Part shown: piece by piece, positions 47,891-57,654 of the stretch
How the letters are laid out: each line of letters begins with the position of its first letter
How positions within the stretch are numbered: position 1 is the stretch's first letter
From: Emiliania huxleyi CCMP1516
Lineage: Eukaryota; Haptophyta; Isochrysidales; Noelaerhabdaceae
Reading direction: 5' to 3'
Length of the DNA stretch: 64,000 nucleotides
Assembly (NCBI RefSeq): GCF_000372725.1
Contig: NW_005201231.1
Span: 229,637 to 293,636 of the forward strand
Translations under genes and position numbers: made by a program
Notes under the pieces: model-generated
The model's database searches: none
What the model was told of the DNA's origin: nothing
Seen by the model: only the letters and a program-made list of their open reading frames with translations

Positions 47891-49377
47891 AGTGCTCGTA
47901 GAGCGTAGTTTTTGCATACGCCGCAGTGTATGTTTCTCGGCGCCACACGCGAATTGCGCGCAGCGACGCGGTGGTAGCTGGTACGTTACGTCACTAAAAG
48001 GCACGCTCACGCTGCTCAGAGCTCACACAGCTCGCAGCCTGCGCCTCGACGGCGCGCACGCGGCACGGGCGGCTTCGGGCTTCGCTCGCTCGGCCTGCTC
48101 GCCCGCCCCCCGCTTCTCCCAGCAAGCCCCACCGCCCTGCCCGCCCCTCGCGCCTCGGAGCCCTCCTCCACTGCTCCTTTTGTGTTTCCCCTCCTGCTCG
48201 ATCGGCGTAGGCCCGGTCAATCACAGACCGTGGGTCCCCACGCCACCCCCTCGGCCGGCGTGTCGAGCCGGGTTGCGCACGCCCTCTCAGTTGTCCCTCT
48301 GGCCATCCACGTAGGCGCAGCAGAGGCCGCCGCAGAGCCGCGGGAAGAAGGTGCAGGTCTGCCAACAGTCGGCGGGGCCGAAGGAGCTGCAGCAGCTCTT
48401 GAGGCAGCCTAGAAGCGGTGAGCCGCGGCACGAGATCACCCGAGATTGCCCGAGAGAGAGAGAGCACGCGTCACCCGGCGCTGCGGGTCTTGAGGGTGCC
48501 TCCAAGCAGGTTGCCTATAGCCTCTTCGGACCCCATGCTTCGCTCATGCTTACCTGTGAATCACGCCCGCTGTGAAAACATTTTGCGGGGGATTTTTTCG
48601 CCAGTCAATAGAGCATGAAAATACCTTTCAAACGGTACCTTTCTGTCCTCCAGAGTCGAAGAACTCGTCCGGTGGCTGGCCGCCAAAGTGCTGGACGCGC
48701 ACACTGGTGAGCGCGGAGCACACTGAGGGAGCTGTCCTCGGCGCAGCCGATCGGCTCCCGCGGCCTGGATGGTGGCAGTGGCACTCTCTGAGGCTCCCTG
48801 ATTTTTTCTGGTATTTGTTGAGCACTCTCTGGTCACCTTCGCCGGGCGAGCCTGGCTCTCGCTGCACAGCGGCGCGACCCGCGGTGAGGCTGCCGATCAT
48901 CGAACTGAGAGACCGCATGTAGGGCGCGGCGGGCACGTCGGGGCTGCTCGCCTCGAGCCTTTGGCCTGAGGCCGTCTCTAGCTGTGAACAGCAAATTCCA
49001 TCTTTATTTTTTCTCAACTCCCGTCCCGTCGAAAAGGCCTCGGGCCGGCTTTCCCGTGCTGCCGGCCGCCGCATCCCGCCGCCCATCTTCGGCCACGCGT
49101 ATTCTTTTTCCTATTTGCAAAATTCTTTTTCTCCGCCTTCGGCAACACCGAGGCGTTCTACCGGAACATGGTCGAGGGGCATGGCGCATGGGCCCTACCG
49201 CGCGGAGGGAGAGGGAGGCGAGGGGGAGGGGGAGGGGGATGGAGGGGAGTGTGAGGGGTATGGGGGCGAGGGAATGGAGGGAGAGAGGAAGAGCCAAGGA
49301 AGGGCGAGAGGGGGAAGGGGACTGGTCGATGGCATACTAGGGGGGGCAGGGTAGTGGGCGGCGATCGCCGCATACCG
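47891..49377. other. Intergenic with duplicated upstream segment
   Basis: No gene was recognised. 48930-49085 matches 60345-60590 (GCGGCGGGCACGTCGGGGCT, GCCTCGAGCCTTTGGCCTG, TGTGAACAGCAAATTC, GTGCTGCCGGCCGCCGC) but lacks the 85-bp insert present there. AAAATTCTTTTTCTCCGCC lies at about 49118. 49205-49330 is G-rich low complexity. Confidence 0.5.
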
Positions 49378-49765
49378 TCCTATGGCGGCGAGTATCGCTA
49401 CGCCAGGGAGGACAAGGACGTCGACGTGCGGCTGCTGCTGTTCGAGTCGTTCGGTGGGTTTGGGAAGGGGGTCGGCGAGATCCTCTGGGGGGCGGCGAAC
49501 GTGCTGCAGAACAAGCTGACGCGGGCCCAGTACCTCGATGAGGTGACTTGGACCACAAAGAGCTGGCTGGGGCTGCAGAAACAGCGCATCTCAGTCGTTC
49601 TTCACACGGCCATCGCAGAGCAGATTGTGAATGAGCTTGCCTGCGGCGAGGGCGGTCGAGTGCACGGAGCTAAGTGCCTCGCCGTCCTCGCGGGAGTCGC
49701 TTAGGCGGCTCCAGTGGTGTACCTGTGTTAGTGCCAGTGCGCGCCAGTCCCGTGCTTAGTGTTGT
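49378..49765 (+). pseudogene. C-terminal remnant of a reverse-transcriptase-type polyprotein
   Basis: The frame reads VDVRLLLFESFGGFGKGVGE, ILWGAANVLQNKL, YLDEVTWTTKSWLGLQKQRI and SVVLHTAIAEQIVNELACGE, ending at 49704. The E.FGGF ... W..KSWL..Q.QRIS..LH..IA.EI pattern is what I recall from the ends of retroelement polyproteins in microalgae. The last 160 bp are repeated inverted at 12118-12280. No upstream reverse-transcriptase domain is in the window. Confidence 0.5.
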
Positions 49766-49900
49766 GCGAGGGAGTTTTGTGAGTGAGTATTCTTGATACG
49801 AAACCACGACGACGCACACCAGTCGACTCGCATCGGTTGCCTCCATTAACGGCGGAGCTATTCTCGCGCCCACACACACACACACACGGGGGGAGGGCAG
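49766..49900 (+). repeat. Repeat shared inverted with 58045-58195
   Basis: GTGAGTGAGTATTCTTGATAC, CAGTCGACTCGCATCGGTTG, CCTCCATTAACGGCGGAGC and ATTCTCGCGCCCACACACAC are found in reverse at 58.05-58.2 kb. Both copies border a CA/TG run. Confidence 0.75.
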
Positions 49901-49910
49901 TTTTTTCGTT

Positions 49911-49927
49911 AAATTCTTTTCCTCGCG
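49911..49927 (+). promoter_or_regulatory. AAATTCTTTT leader motif before RCC1 gene 1
   Basis: AAATTCTTTTCCTCGCG directly precedes the ATG at 49928. The same AATTCTTTTCCTCGCG precedes the paralogue at 52706, so it is at least an inherited leader. Similar AAATTCTTTT motifs lie 5' of several unrelated genes in the window. Confidence 0.55.
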
Positions 49928-51349
49928 ATGTCAGCCCCGCGGCGCCGCTCGCGCCGCCTCGCCTCCGCCGCCGCCGCCGCACACTGCCCCCTCACCGACC
50001 TGCCCCTTGAGCTTCTCGCGCGCGTCATCTCCCGCTGCGACCCCGCCGACATCGCTCGCGTCGCGGCCGTCTCGCTGCTCTTCCACGCCTCGCTTGCGCT
50101 GGAGGGCATCCGCTTGCGCCTGCAAGAGGCCGGCTTCGAGCCGCCGGCGCAGCTAGAGGGCGAGAGCTGCGCCGTGCAGTGGCTGTGCTACTCGGCCTTG
50201 CTGCGCGAGTCCAACCCGCCGGCGAGGCTGGCGGCGGGCCTTCGGCACAGCGTCTTCATCGACGGCGAGGGGCGGCTCTCGTCGTGCGGCGCGGCAGCGG
50301 AGGGAGAGGAGGACGAGGAGGACGAGGAGGACGAGTTTCCAGGCCTTCTCGGTCACGGCGATGGCGTGCTGCAGCTGAAGACGCCGACCCGCCTCCCATC
50401 GCTAATTGGAGGCGAGCGCGCGATTGGTGTGGAGGCGTCACGATACTTCAGCCTCGCTCTCTCCGCGGACGGCGCCGTTTGGTCCTGGGGCTGCGGTGAG
50501 CTGGGACACGGCGACCAGGAGGATCAGTGGCAGCCAAAGAAGATCGAGGCCTTGGCGGGGCAGCGGGCCATCGCTGTGTCGGCTGGACTTAACCACAGCC
50601 TCGCCCTCACCGCCGACGGCTCCGTCTGGAGCTGGGGCGATGGACACTTTGGCCGGTTGGGCCACGGTGACGAGGAGAACCAGCTGCTGCCGAAGAAGAT
50701 CGAGGCTTTGGCTGGCCAGCGCGTCGTCGCTGTGTCGGCTGGAGGGGGGCACAGCCTCGCCATCACCGCCGACGGCATTGTCTGGAGCTGGGGCTATGGA
50801 TACTTGGGCCGGTTGGGCCACGGCGACCAGCAGAACCAGCTGCTGCCCAAGAAGGTTGAGGCCTTTGCTGCCCAGCGTGTCGTCGCAGTGTCGGCTGAAG
50901 GCGGGCACAGCATCGCCATCACCGCCGACGGCGCCGTCTGGAGCTGGGGCGTTGGCTACTTTGGCCGGCTGGGCCACGGCGACGAGCAGCACCAGCTGCT
51001 GCCCAAGAAGATCGAGGCTTTGGCTGGCCAGCGCGTCATCGCTGTGTCTACTGGAGGGGCTCACAACCTTGCCATCACCGCCGACGGAGCCGTCTGGAGC
51101 TGGGGCTATGGAGCCTCTGGCAATCTGGGCCACGGAGACGGGCAGGGCCAGCTGCTGCCCAAGAAGGTCGAGGCCTTTGCTGGCCAGCGCGTCGTCGCTG
51201 TGTCGGCAGGGGAAGACCACAGCCTCGCCCTCGCCGCCGACGGCGCCGTCTTTACCTGGGGCGGGGGCGAGAGCAGCTGCCTAGGCCATGGAGAGGACCT
51301 GTCCAACCAGCTGCAGCCCAAGAAGATCGAGGTCTGGTCGCAGGAGTGA
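49928..51349 (+). CDS. F-box / RCC1-repeat protein, paralogue 1
   Basis: The intronless 473-residue frame starts MSAPRRRSRRLASAAAAAHC. Residues about 22-50 (LTDLPLELLARVISRCDPAD IARVAAVSLLF) form an F-box. An acidic spacer (EGEEDEEDEEDEFPG) follows. From about residue 170 come six to seven RCC1 repeats of about 50 residues with the core AVSAGxxHSLALTADGxVWS WGxGxxGxLGHGD, a seven-bladed propeller. F-box plus RCC1 suggests a substrate-binding subunit of an SCF ubiquitin ligase. There is no Ran-GEF evidence. It is followed 1.36 kb later by a close paralogue. Confidence 0.92.
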   Translation: MSAPRRRSRRLASAAAAAHCPLTDLPLELLARVISRCDPADIARVAAVSLLFHASLALEGIRLRLQEAGFEPPAQLEGESCAVQWLCYSALLRESNPPARLAAGLRHSVFIDGEGRLSSCGAAAEGEEDEEDEEDEFPGLLGHGDGVLQLKTPTRLPSLIGGERAIGVEASRYFSLALSADGAVWSWGCGELGHGDQEDQWQPKKIEALAGQRAIAVSAGLNHSLALTADGSVWSWGDGHFGRLGHGDEENQLLPKKIEALAGQRVVAVSAGGGHSLAITADGIVWSWGYGYLGRLGHGDQQNQLLPKKVEAFAAQRVVAVSAEGGHSIAITADGAVWSWGVGYFGRLGHGDEQHQLLPKKIEALAGQRVIAVSTGGAHNLAITADGAVWSWGYGASGNLGHGDGQGQLLPKKVEAFAGQRVVAVSAGEDHSLALAADGAVFTWGGGESSCLGHGEDLSNQLQPKKIEVWSQE

Positions 51350-52705
51350 GAGGGGGGCAAGGGGCGCGTGGCTGATAGGAGTACGACCGACTCGGGAGAG
51401 GCCAAGATTCGGATGGGGTGGGAGGGCTGGCCAAGCGGAAGCGCTAGTTCCCTAGAGCTACCGATCTGAGTCGCGCTAAAAAATTCTTTTTCTGCGATGA
51501 AGAAAGAAAGAAAACAGACAGGCCAAGGGAGGGATGGGAGGAGCCAGTCAGTCAGTCAGTCTTACACACCTCCAAGCAAGGAGGACGGGCCCACACGCAC
51601 ACACACGCTGCACACGATTGGCTCGGGAGCCGACACGAGGCACGCTGTCACCGGCCGTAGCACTGGGTCCGGACTGCTGGACGCACAACACACAGCTCAC
51701 AGGACAGCTCACGAGGTGGCGCTGTATAGTGGGGTTCTCAGGGACCGACACGGGAGAAGAAGGTGGAGCACAGGGACGGGGACACAGAACTCACGAACTG
51801 ATATCCCACCCCGCGCCGGGGGCGGTGGCGCGCGCGAGCGCCGGGGTATTTGGACCCGCAGTCTGGCAGGCGCCAGGCCACAGATCCGCCGGCAGAGCCT
51901 TCAAGCCGCATCCGCGATCCGCGCCGGCTCTCAGAAGAGATCCGGCGCGGTGCTGACCGCGTCCTCGCAGCGGACCACCGAGTTCACGATGATGTCCGAG
52001 GAGAAGCGGTGCAGCTGCGGCACGATGCGGTAGTCGCACAATGCCGCATTGCGGTTTGCGGCACTCCTGCTGCAACGCGCGCGCGGCGGTGAGGAGAGCG
52101 CGAGCCCTTGAGCTGCTGGAGTCAGTCCATCGCCCGCGCATGCGCGCTGGCCTTGAGGTGGTTCCACCAACAACTGGCCCAGGGGTTGTGACCCTGCGCA
52201 AAGCGCAGGAATTTGCCGAGCGCGCCCTTGGTCCTAGGGCCCCGCTCGGGGAGTTGAAGGCGGCCGCCGTGGTGCGCGTAAGGGTTCCGGAGAACCTCTT
52301 GGCACCACGCGAGTGGCGGCCGCCACTCCGACGCGCCGCCGGTGGCGCCGCGCAGAGCGCGCAACACCACCAGCTCGTGATAAAAAGAAAGAAAGAAAGA
52401 AAACACACAACCCAAGGGAGGGATGGGAGAACGGCACGCCGCCACCACACAGGGATTTTAAGGAGAGGAGAGTGTGATGCGCTAGCCGTCGCCCACCCTG
52501 GGGAGTAGTCTGCCTCTTCGTATCTCTTTTCGCAGTCTCTCGCCGCTTCTCGCTGCAACCTTCATGCCACCTCGCGGCCGTCCCACTCTCGTCGTTCTCT
52601 CCCTTGTCACTTCCTCTGATAGAATTTAGACAAAACAACTCTCTCTCACAGCAGACAGGCTTCTGATAGAATAGGAAGGCGCAGCGCGGAATTCTTTTCC
52701 TCGCG
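51350..52705. other. Spacer between RCC1 paralogues with two dispersed repeats
   Basis: It contains TAAAAAATTCTTTTTCTGCG (51478), a truncated AAAG/GGGATGGGAGG repeat (51500-51545), and a full copy at 52380-52505 ending TCGTATCTCTTTTCGCAG. Open frames in between show no domain. AATTCTTTTCCTCGCG at 52690 precedes the second paralogue. Confidence 0.5.
52380..52505 (+). repeat. AAAG/GGGAGGGATGGGAG dispersed repeat, full copy
   Basis: The order AAAGAAAGAAAGAAAGAAAA, CCCAAGGGAGGGATGGGAG, ACGGCACGCCGCCACCACAC, AGGGATTTTAAGGAGAGG, GTGATGCGCTAGCCGTCGCC, CACCCTGGGGAG matches the copy at 21500-21610 over about 110 bp. Confidence 0.8.
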
Positions 52706-54148
52706 ATGTCTGCCCCGCGGCGCCGCTCGCGCCGCCTCGCCGCCACCGCCGCCCCCTCGCCAATCACGCCGCCGCCCTATCGCCTCCTCGATCTCCCCAC
52801 GGACCTCCTTGTGCGCGCCGTCTCTCGCTGCGACCCCGCCGACATCGCTCGCGTCGCGGCCGTCTCGCTGCTCTTCAACGCTTCTCTCGCGCTGGAGGGC
52901 ATCCGCTTGTGGGCGCAAGAGCGCGGCTTCGAGCTGCCGGCGCAGCCAGAGGGCGAGAGCTGCGCCGTGCGGTGGCTGTGCTTCTATGCCTTGCTGCGCG
53001 AGGCCAACCCGCCGGCGAGGCTGGCGGCGGGCCTTCGGCACAGCGTCTTCATCGACGGCGAGGGGCGGCTCTCGTCGTGCGGCGCGGCAGCGGAGGGAGA
53101 GGAGGACGAGGAGGACTGGCAGGAGTTTCCAGGCCTTCTCGGCCACGGCGAGGGCGTGCTGCAGCTTAAGACGCCGACCCGCCTCCCATCGCTAATTGGA
53201 GGCGAACGCGCGATTGGTGTGGCGGCGTCATTTTACTTCAGCCTCGCTCTCTCCGCGCACGGCGCCCTTTGGTCCTGGGGCTGTGGCTACTCTGGCCAGC
53301 TGGGCCACGGCGACACGCAGCACCAGCTGCTGCCCAAGAAGATCGAGGCCTTTGCTGGCCAGCGCGTCATCGCTGTGTCGGCTGGAGGCGGCCACAGCAT
53401 CGCCATCACCGCCGACGGTGCCGTGTGGAGCTGGGGCAGTGGAGGCGATGGCAAGTTGGGCCACGGCGACCTGCAGAACCAGCTGCTGCCGAAGAAGATC
53501 GAGGCCTTTGCTGGCCAGCGCGTCATCGCTGTGTCGGCTGGAGGCGGCCACAGTCTCGCCATCACCGCCGACGGAGCCGTCTGGAGCTGGGGCATGGGTA
53601 GCAGTGGCCGGTTGGGCCACGGCGACGGGCAGGAGCAGCTGCTGCCCAAGAAGATCGAGGCTTTGGCTGGGCAGCGCGTCGTCGCTGTCTCAGCTGGAGC
53701 TTACCACAGCATCGCCCGCACCGCCGACGGCGCTGTCTTGACCTGGGGCAATGGAGGCGTTGGCAGGCTGGGCCACGGCGACCAGCAGAACCAACTGCTG
53801 CCGAAGAAGATCGAGGCCTTGGCTGACTTGCGCGTCGTCGCTGTGTCGGCTGGACAGTACCACAGCCTCGCCATCACCGCCGACGGCACCGTCTGGAGCT
53901 GGGGCTATGGAGACTATGGCACGTCGGGCCACGGCGACGAGCAGGACCAGCTGCTGCCCAAGAAGATCGAGGCCTTTGCTGACTTGCGCGTCGTCGCTGT
54001 GTCGGCTGGAGCGTACCACAGCCTCGCCATTACCGCCGACGGCGCCGTCTTTACCTGGGGCAAGGGCGAGAGCGGCTGCCTGGGCCACGGAGAGGACCTG
54101 TCGAACCAGCTGCTGCCCAAGAAGATCGAGGTGTGGTCGCAGGAGTGA
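52706..54148 (+). CDS. F-box / RCC1-repeat protein, paralogue 2
   Basis: The intronless 480-residue frame starts MSAPRRRSRRLAATAAPSPI. It has the same plan as the gene at 49928: F-box (LLDLPTDLLVRAVSRCDPAD), acidic spacer (EGEEDEEDWQEFPG) and seven RCC1 units such as AVSAGGGHSIAITADGAVWS WGSGGDGKLGHGD. The two proteins are nearly identical in the F-box and spacer. They differ most in blade number and in the residues of each blade that would face a ligand (AYHS, QYHS, GGHS), which fits tandem duplication followed by divergence of the binding face. Confidence 0.92.
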   Translation: MSAPRRRSRRLAATAAPSPITPPPYRLLDLPTDLLVRAVSRCDPADIARVAAVSLLFNASLALEGIRLWAQERGFELPAQPEGESCAVRWLCFYALLREANPPARLAAGLRHSVFIDGEGRLSSCGAAAEGEEDEEDWQEFPGLLGHGEGVLQLKTPTRLPSLIGGERAIGVAASFYFSLALSAHGALWSWGCGYSGQLGHGDTQHQLLPKKIEAFAGQRVIAVSAGGGHSIAITADGAVWSWGSGGDGKLGHGDLQNQLLPKKIEAFAGQRVIAVSAGGGHSLAITADGAVWSWGMGSSGRLGHGDGQEQLLPKKIEALAGQRVVAVSAGAYHSIARTADGAVLTWGNGGVGRLGHGDQQNQLLPKKIEALADLRVVAVSAGQYHSLAITADGTVWSWGYGDYGTSGHGDEQDQLLPKKIEAFADLRVVAVSAGAYHSLAITADGAVFTWGKGESGCLGHGEDLSNQLLPKKIEVWSQE

Positions 54149-55344
54149 GAGGGGGGCGAGGGGCGTGGCTGATATAGGAGTGCGACCGGCTCGGGAGAGG
54201 CCAAGATCCGGATAGGGTGGGAGGGCTGGCCAAGCGCTAGACCCTAGAGCTACAGATACTGTGGTGGCTGGGGAGCTGGATGACGTGAGTCGTGACGATC
54301 TCAGCCAGCATGTAAAATTCTTTTTCCATAAATTCTTTTGTGTACCCCCTTGGACCATCCGCGATCCCTGGGAGCGAAGTCAGCTCGCGAGGCATGTCCG
54401 TCTTGCCGCCTCTGCTAGCTCCTCTGCCGCGCCCACAACCACCGTGAGCTTCGCGCACTGGAACCCGCGCACTACGTCTACGAGTGCTTCCTCAAGGAGC
54501 CGACGTGCAGGCGCAACGCCACGGCGGCAGAAGGGGCGGCGGCGAGGGAGAGGACTGGGGAAGCGGCGGCGGGGGGGAAGGTGACGGGGGTAGGAGGGGG
54601 AACGGCGATGGGGGCGGTGGAGGTGGCGGGGGGGCGAGGGGGGGGGGGCGGTAGGGGGGATGGCGAAGTTGGGAGGGAGGGGGCGATAAAGGAAGAGGCA
54701 GCTGAGGAGAAGGCGGGCCAAGAAGATCGAGGCGTGGGGTCCGGGGCAGTGAGGGAAAGGGCGAAGGGCGCACAGGAGCGTGCGGCCTATTCTTCACAGG
54801 CACGCCCGAGGTGCACAGGAACGTATCCGAGAGGTGAACCGGGACGACCGGGCGTGCCCTCCTCCACCTCGCGCTTCGCCTCTGTTCTCGTCCGCATCGG
54901 GTGGTGCGGTGGGTAGTCGAGGTCTCTGAGGGTAAATTATGTGGCATGTCGCATGTGGTCATCAGCGGGCCTTGGTGTGTGCTCAGCTCTGCTCAGCCAC
55001 AGGCTACTCTCTCGTGTAATGGACGAGTTCGTGTGTTCGTCGGTCGTGGGAGGTGCCGAACAGAAGTTTGAGAACAGACACCCCACCCCGAGCGGGGGGC
55101 GCCGGTGTGGGGGGTGTCGATGTGGCGAGGCGCGGCACGAGCGCGCGTCCGCGCCCCAGTCCGGTGAGCGGTGTCCGCTCGGGCCTCGGGGCACATATAC
55201 GCGATACGCCACACGACGGGCCACGCGCACGCTCCAGCACACCCGTGATGCTCGCGGGTCGCGCGGCTGTCGCGTTGGCTTTTCTAGATCTCGCCTGCGC
55301 TGAGCGTGCGGGTGCCGCTCGGCGATTCATGAAGTGTAAAAACA
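54149..55344. other. Intergenic, G-rich, possible gene fragment
   Basis: A stretch at about 54430-54580 reads EPAHYVYECFLKEPTCRRNA in one plus frame, with protein-like composition, then runs into Gly/Glu-rich low complexity to a stop at 54916. AAAATTCTTTTTCCATAAATT lies at 54312. No family was recognised. Confidence 0.3.
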
Positions 55345-57648
55345 CTAAGCAGAGCCGCCGCGCCCCGCGCCCCGCCCGCCCCGCCCACCCCGCCCGCCCC
55401 GCCCGCCCCGTCCACGCCCCCCTCTCCCCCCTCGCCTACCGACCGCCGCCGTGGCGCCCACGGGCTGAGCCTGGGGCGCGGGGCGCGAGGGCGGCTGGTG
55501 AACAAACGTCGTCTGCGCCGCCACCAGCCGCCCAGTTGCGGCGATGGGCAGCGCCGGCTGGCGGCAGGCCGGGCAGTTGCTGTCGCGCTCCAGCACGCGC
55601 GGCGCACACGTCTCGCAGTACAGCGCGTGGCCACACGCAAAGCGGACCGATCGAGGGGCGTCCCAGCAGAGGTCACACAGGCGCTCCTCGGCCCCAGCCG
55701 TCTCCTCCACCTCCCCCGCCGCCTCGACTAGCGCCTCCAGCCGCGGCAGCGCCTCTGCGAGCGGCATCCGCCTCTTCTTCCTCACGAGAGCCAGCCCAAC
55801 CACCAGCCGCGCCAGCTCCTCGGCCTGCGCCGCTGACCAGCCCGCGTCGGCCGCCGCGATGCTCTCCGCCGTGTCGGGCTCCTCCAGCGCGTCGTCGCAC
55901 GCGTTGAGCAAGCCGACGGCGCCGCGGCCGGTCAGGGCGACGAGAAGCGTGATGCCGAGCGCAAAGCCATCAGTGAGCTGCGAAGCCTGGTTGTCCAGCG
56001 AGATGATCGGGTCCATGTAGCCGGGCTTTCCAAAGATACGCTGCGTCGACAAGTGCGAGACCTGCTGGCTGCCGCCGGCCGTCGCCTCTGCCGCGCGCGC
56101 GAGGCCCACGTCGGCGAGGTAGCCGTTGCCGCGCTCGTCGAGCAGGATGTTGCCCGCCGAGACGTCGCGGTGCAGGATCATCGGAGAGAGCGTGTGCAGG
56201 TAGTGCAGCGCGCTCGCTGCGTCGCGCAGCACGCGGAGCCGTGCAGCGGAGGAGAGCGGCGGAGGCGGCGACTCGAAGCCGAGCATGCGGAGCCGCTGCA
56301 GTGCGGCTGGCGAGCGGTAGAGGCGGTCCTCGGCATCGATCTCGGCGTGGCCCTTCTCCTTGGCCAGCTGCAGCGCCGTCTTGCCGCTCGCACTGCGCGC
56401 CGTCGCATCTGCGCCAGCCCGCAGCAAGCGCCGCACGACGGCGAGTTGGTTGAAGACGGCGGCGTACATCAGCGCGGTGCCGCGTTTGCTGGTCTGCAGG
56501 TTGATCTCCGCGCCGTGCCGCAGCAGCAGCTCGACCACCCGCTCGTGGCCGCAGTTGGCGGCGGCCATCAGCGCGGTGATGCCGAGGCTGTCCTGCTTGT
56601 TGATCTCCGCGCCGTGCTGCAGCAGCAGCTCGACCACCCGCTCGTGGCCGTGCTCGGCGGCGCCCATCAGCAGCGTGATGCCGCTCACGATGCCTCTCTC
56701 GTACGTCGCGTCGACCCGCCCGCCTTCCTCAAGCCACGCCAGCACCGCCTCCTCGTCGCCTCGCCCAGCCGCTGCCACGACCGCATCGGAGACTGCCACG
56801 CCACCGCTCGGCGCCGCCGCCGCCGGCGACAGATTACCCGGCCGCACCCGCACGCTCTCGCCGCCGCCCTCGAGCGCCACCGCGTACCGCCCGCCCTCGA
56901 AGCTCCCCGCCACGCCCCGCTGCCCGTTCAGCTCGGGGCGGGAAGAGAGCCCGCCGAGCTCGACTCGCTGGCCGAGCAGCGGCGCGTCCACAGCTGCCGC
57001 TGCCGCGCCCGAGGAAGCTCCGCCCGGCCCCGCCCGGCCGTCTGCAGCCGCCGCCGCCTCAGCCAAGACCTTGACGCACTCGGCGTGGCCCTTCTCCTTG
57101 GCCAGCTGCAGCGCCGTCTTGCCGCTCGTGGCTCGCACCGCCCAATCCGCGCCCGCCCGCAGCAAGCGCCGCACGACGGCGGGATGGTTCAAGAGGGCGG
57201 CGTACATCAGCGCGGTGTGGCCGCCGCTGTCCCGCAAGTTGACCTCAGCGCGCTGTAGCAACTCGACCACCCGCTCGTGGCCGAATCCGGCGGCAGCCAT
57301 CAGCGCGGTGTAGCCGCCACTGTCCTGCAGGTTGACCTCAGCGCCGTGCCGAATCAGCAATTCGACCACCCGCTCGTGGCCGTGGCGGGCGGCGTACATC
57401 AGCGCGGTGCCGCCGACGCTGTCCTGCAGGTTGATCTTCGCCCCGCGCCGCAGCAGCAGCTCAATCACCCGCTCGTGGCCTTGGTTGGCGGCGCCCATCA
57501 TCAGCGTGATGCCGCTAATCTTGCCTCTCTCGTACGTCGCGTCGGCCCGCCCGCCGCCCTCAAGCCACGCCAACACTGCCTCCTCCTCGCCTCGCTCCGC
57601 CGCTAGCACGGCCGCGTCGAAGCGGCTCTGGGAATCTGCACTCACCAT
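55345..57648 (-). CDS. Ankyrin - LNG domain - ankyrin - kinase-like - RING protein
   Basis: The intronless 768-residue frame from ATG 57648 (MVSADSQSRFDAAVLAAERG) has two blocks of four to five ankyrin repeats (HERVVELLIRHGAEVNLQDS type) separated by an LNG domain (LSSRPELNGQRGV, GRYAVAL, VRVRPGNL; about residues 255-300). Next is a kinase C-lobe: ALHYLHTLSPMILHRDVSAG NILLDERGNGYLADVGLAR, with HRD..AGN intact but DFG replaced by DVG. No glycine loop or VAIK lysine precedes it, so catalysis is unlikely. A RING finger (CDLCWDAPRSVRFACGHALY, CETCAP, CPACRQPA) and an Arg-Gly tail close the protein. It is probably a ubiquitin ligase with a pseudokinase-like module. Confidence 0.9.
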   Translation of the reverse strand: MVSADSQSRFDAAVLAAERGEEEAVLAWLEGGGRADATYERGKISGITLMMGAANQGHERVIELLLRRGAKINLQDSVGGTALMYAARHGHERVVELLIRHGAEVNLQDSGGYTALMAAAGFGHERVVELLQRAEVNLRDSGGHTALMYAALLNHPAVVRRLLRAGADWAVRATSGKTALQLAKEKGHAECVKVLAEAAAAADGRAGPGGASSGAAAAAVDAPLLGQRVELGGLSSRPELNGQRGVAGSFEGGRYAVALEGGGESVRVRPGNLSPAAAAPSGGVAVSDAVVAAAGRGDEEAVLAWLEEGGRVDATYERGIVSGITLLMGAAEHGHERVVELLLQHGAEINKQDSLGITALMAAANCGHERVVELLLRHGAEINLQTSKRGTALMYAAVFNQLAVVRRLLRAGADATARSASGKTALQLAKEKGHAEIDAEDRLYRSPAALQRLRMLGFESPPPPLSSAARLRVLRDAASALHYLHTLSPMILHRDVSAGNILLDERGNGYLADVGLARAAEATAGGSQQVSHLSTQRIFGKPGYMDPIISLDNQASQLTDGFALGITLLVALTGRGAVGLLNACDDALEEPDTAESIAAADAGWSAAQAEELARLVVGLALVRKKRRMPLAEALPRLEALVEAAGEVEETAGAEERLCDLCWDAPRSVRFACGHALYCETCAPRVLERDSNCPACRQPALPIAATGRLVAAQTTFVHQPPSRPAPQAQPVGATAAVGRRGGRGGRGRGGRGGRGGRGGRGAGRGGSA

Positions 57649-57654
57649 CGTCTC

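Noticed and set aside
55053-55907. 284-residue plus ORF
   Set aside because: Antisense to the ankyrin-kinase-RING frame; Pro/Ala/Arg-rich without domains.
56053-57313. Two long plus ORFs of 317-401 residues
   Set aside because: Antisense shadows of the ankyrin repeats.
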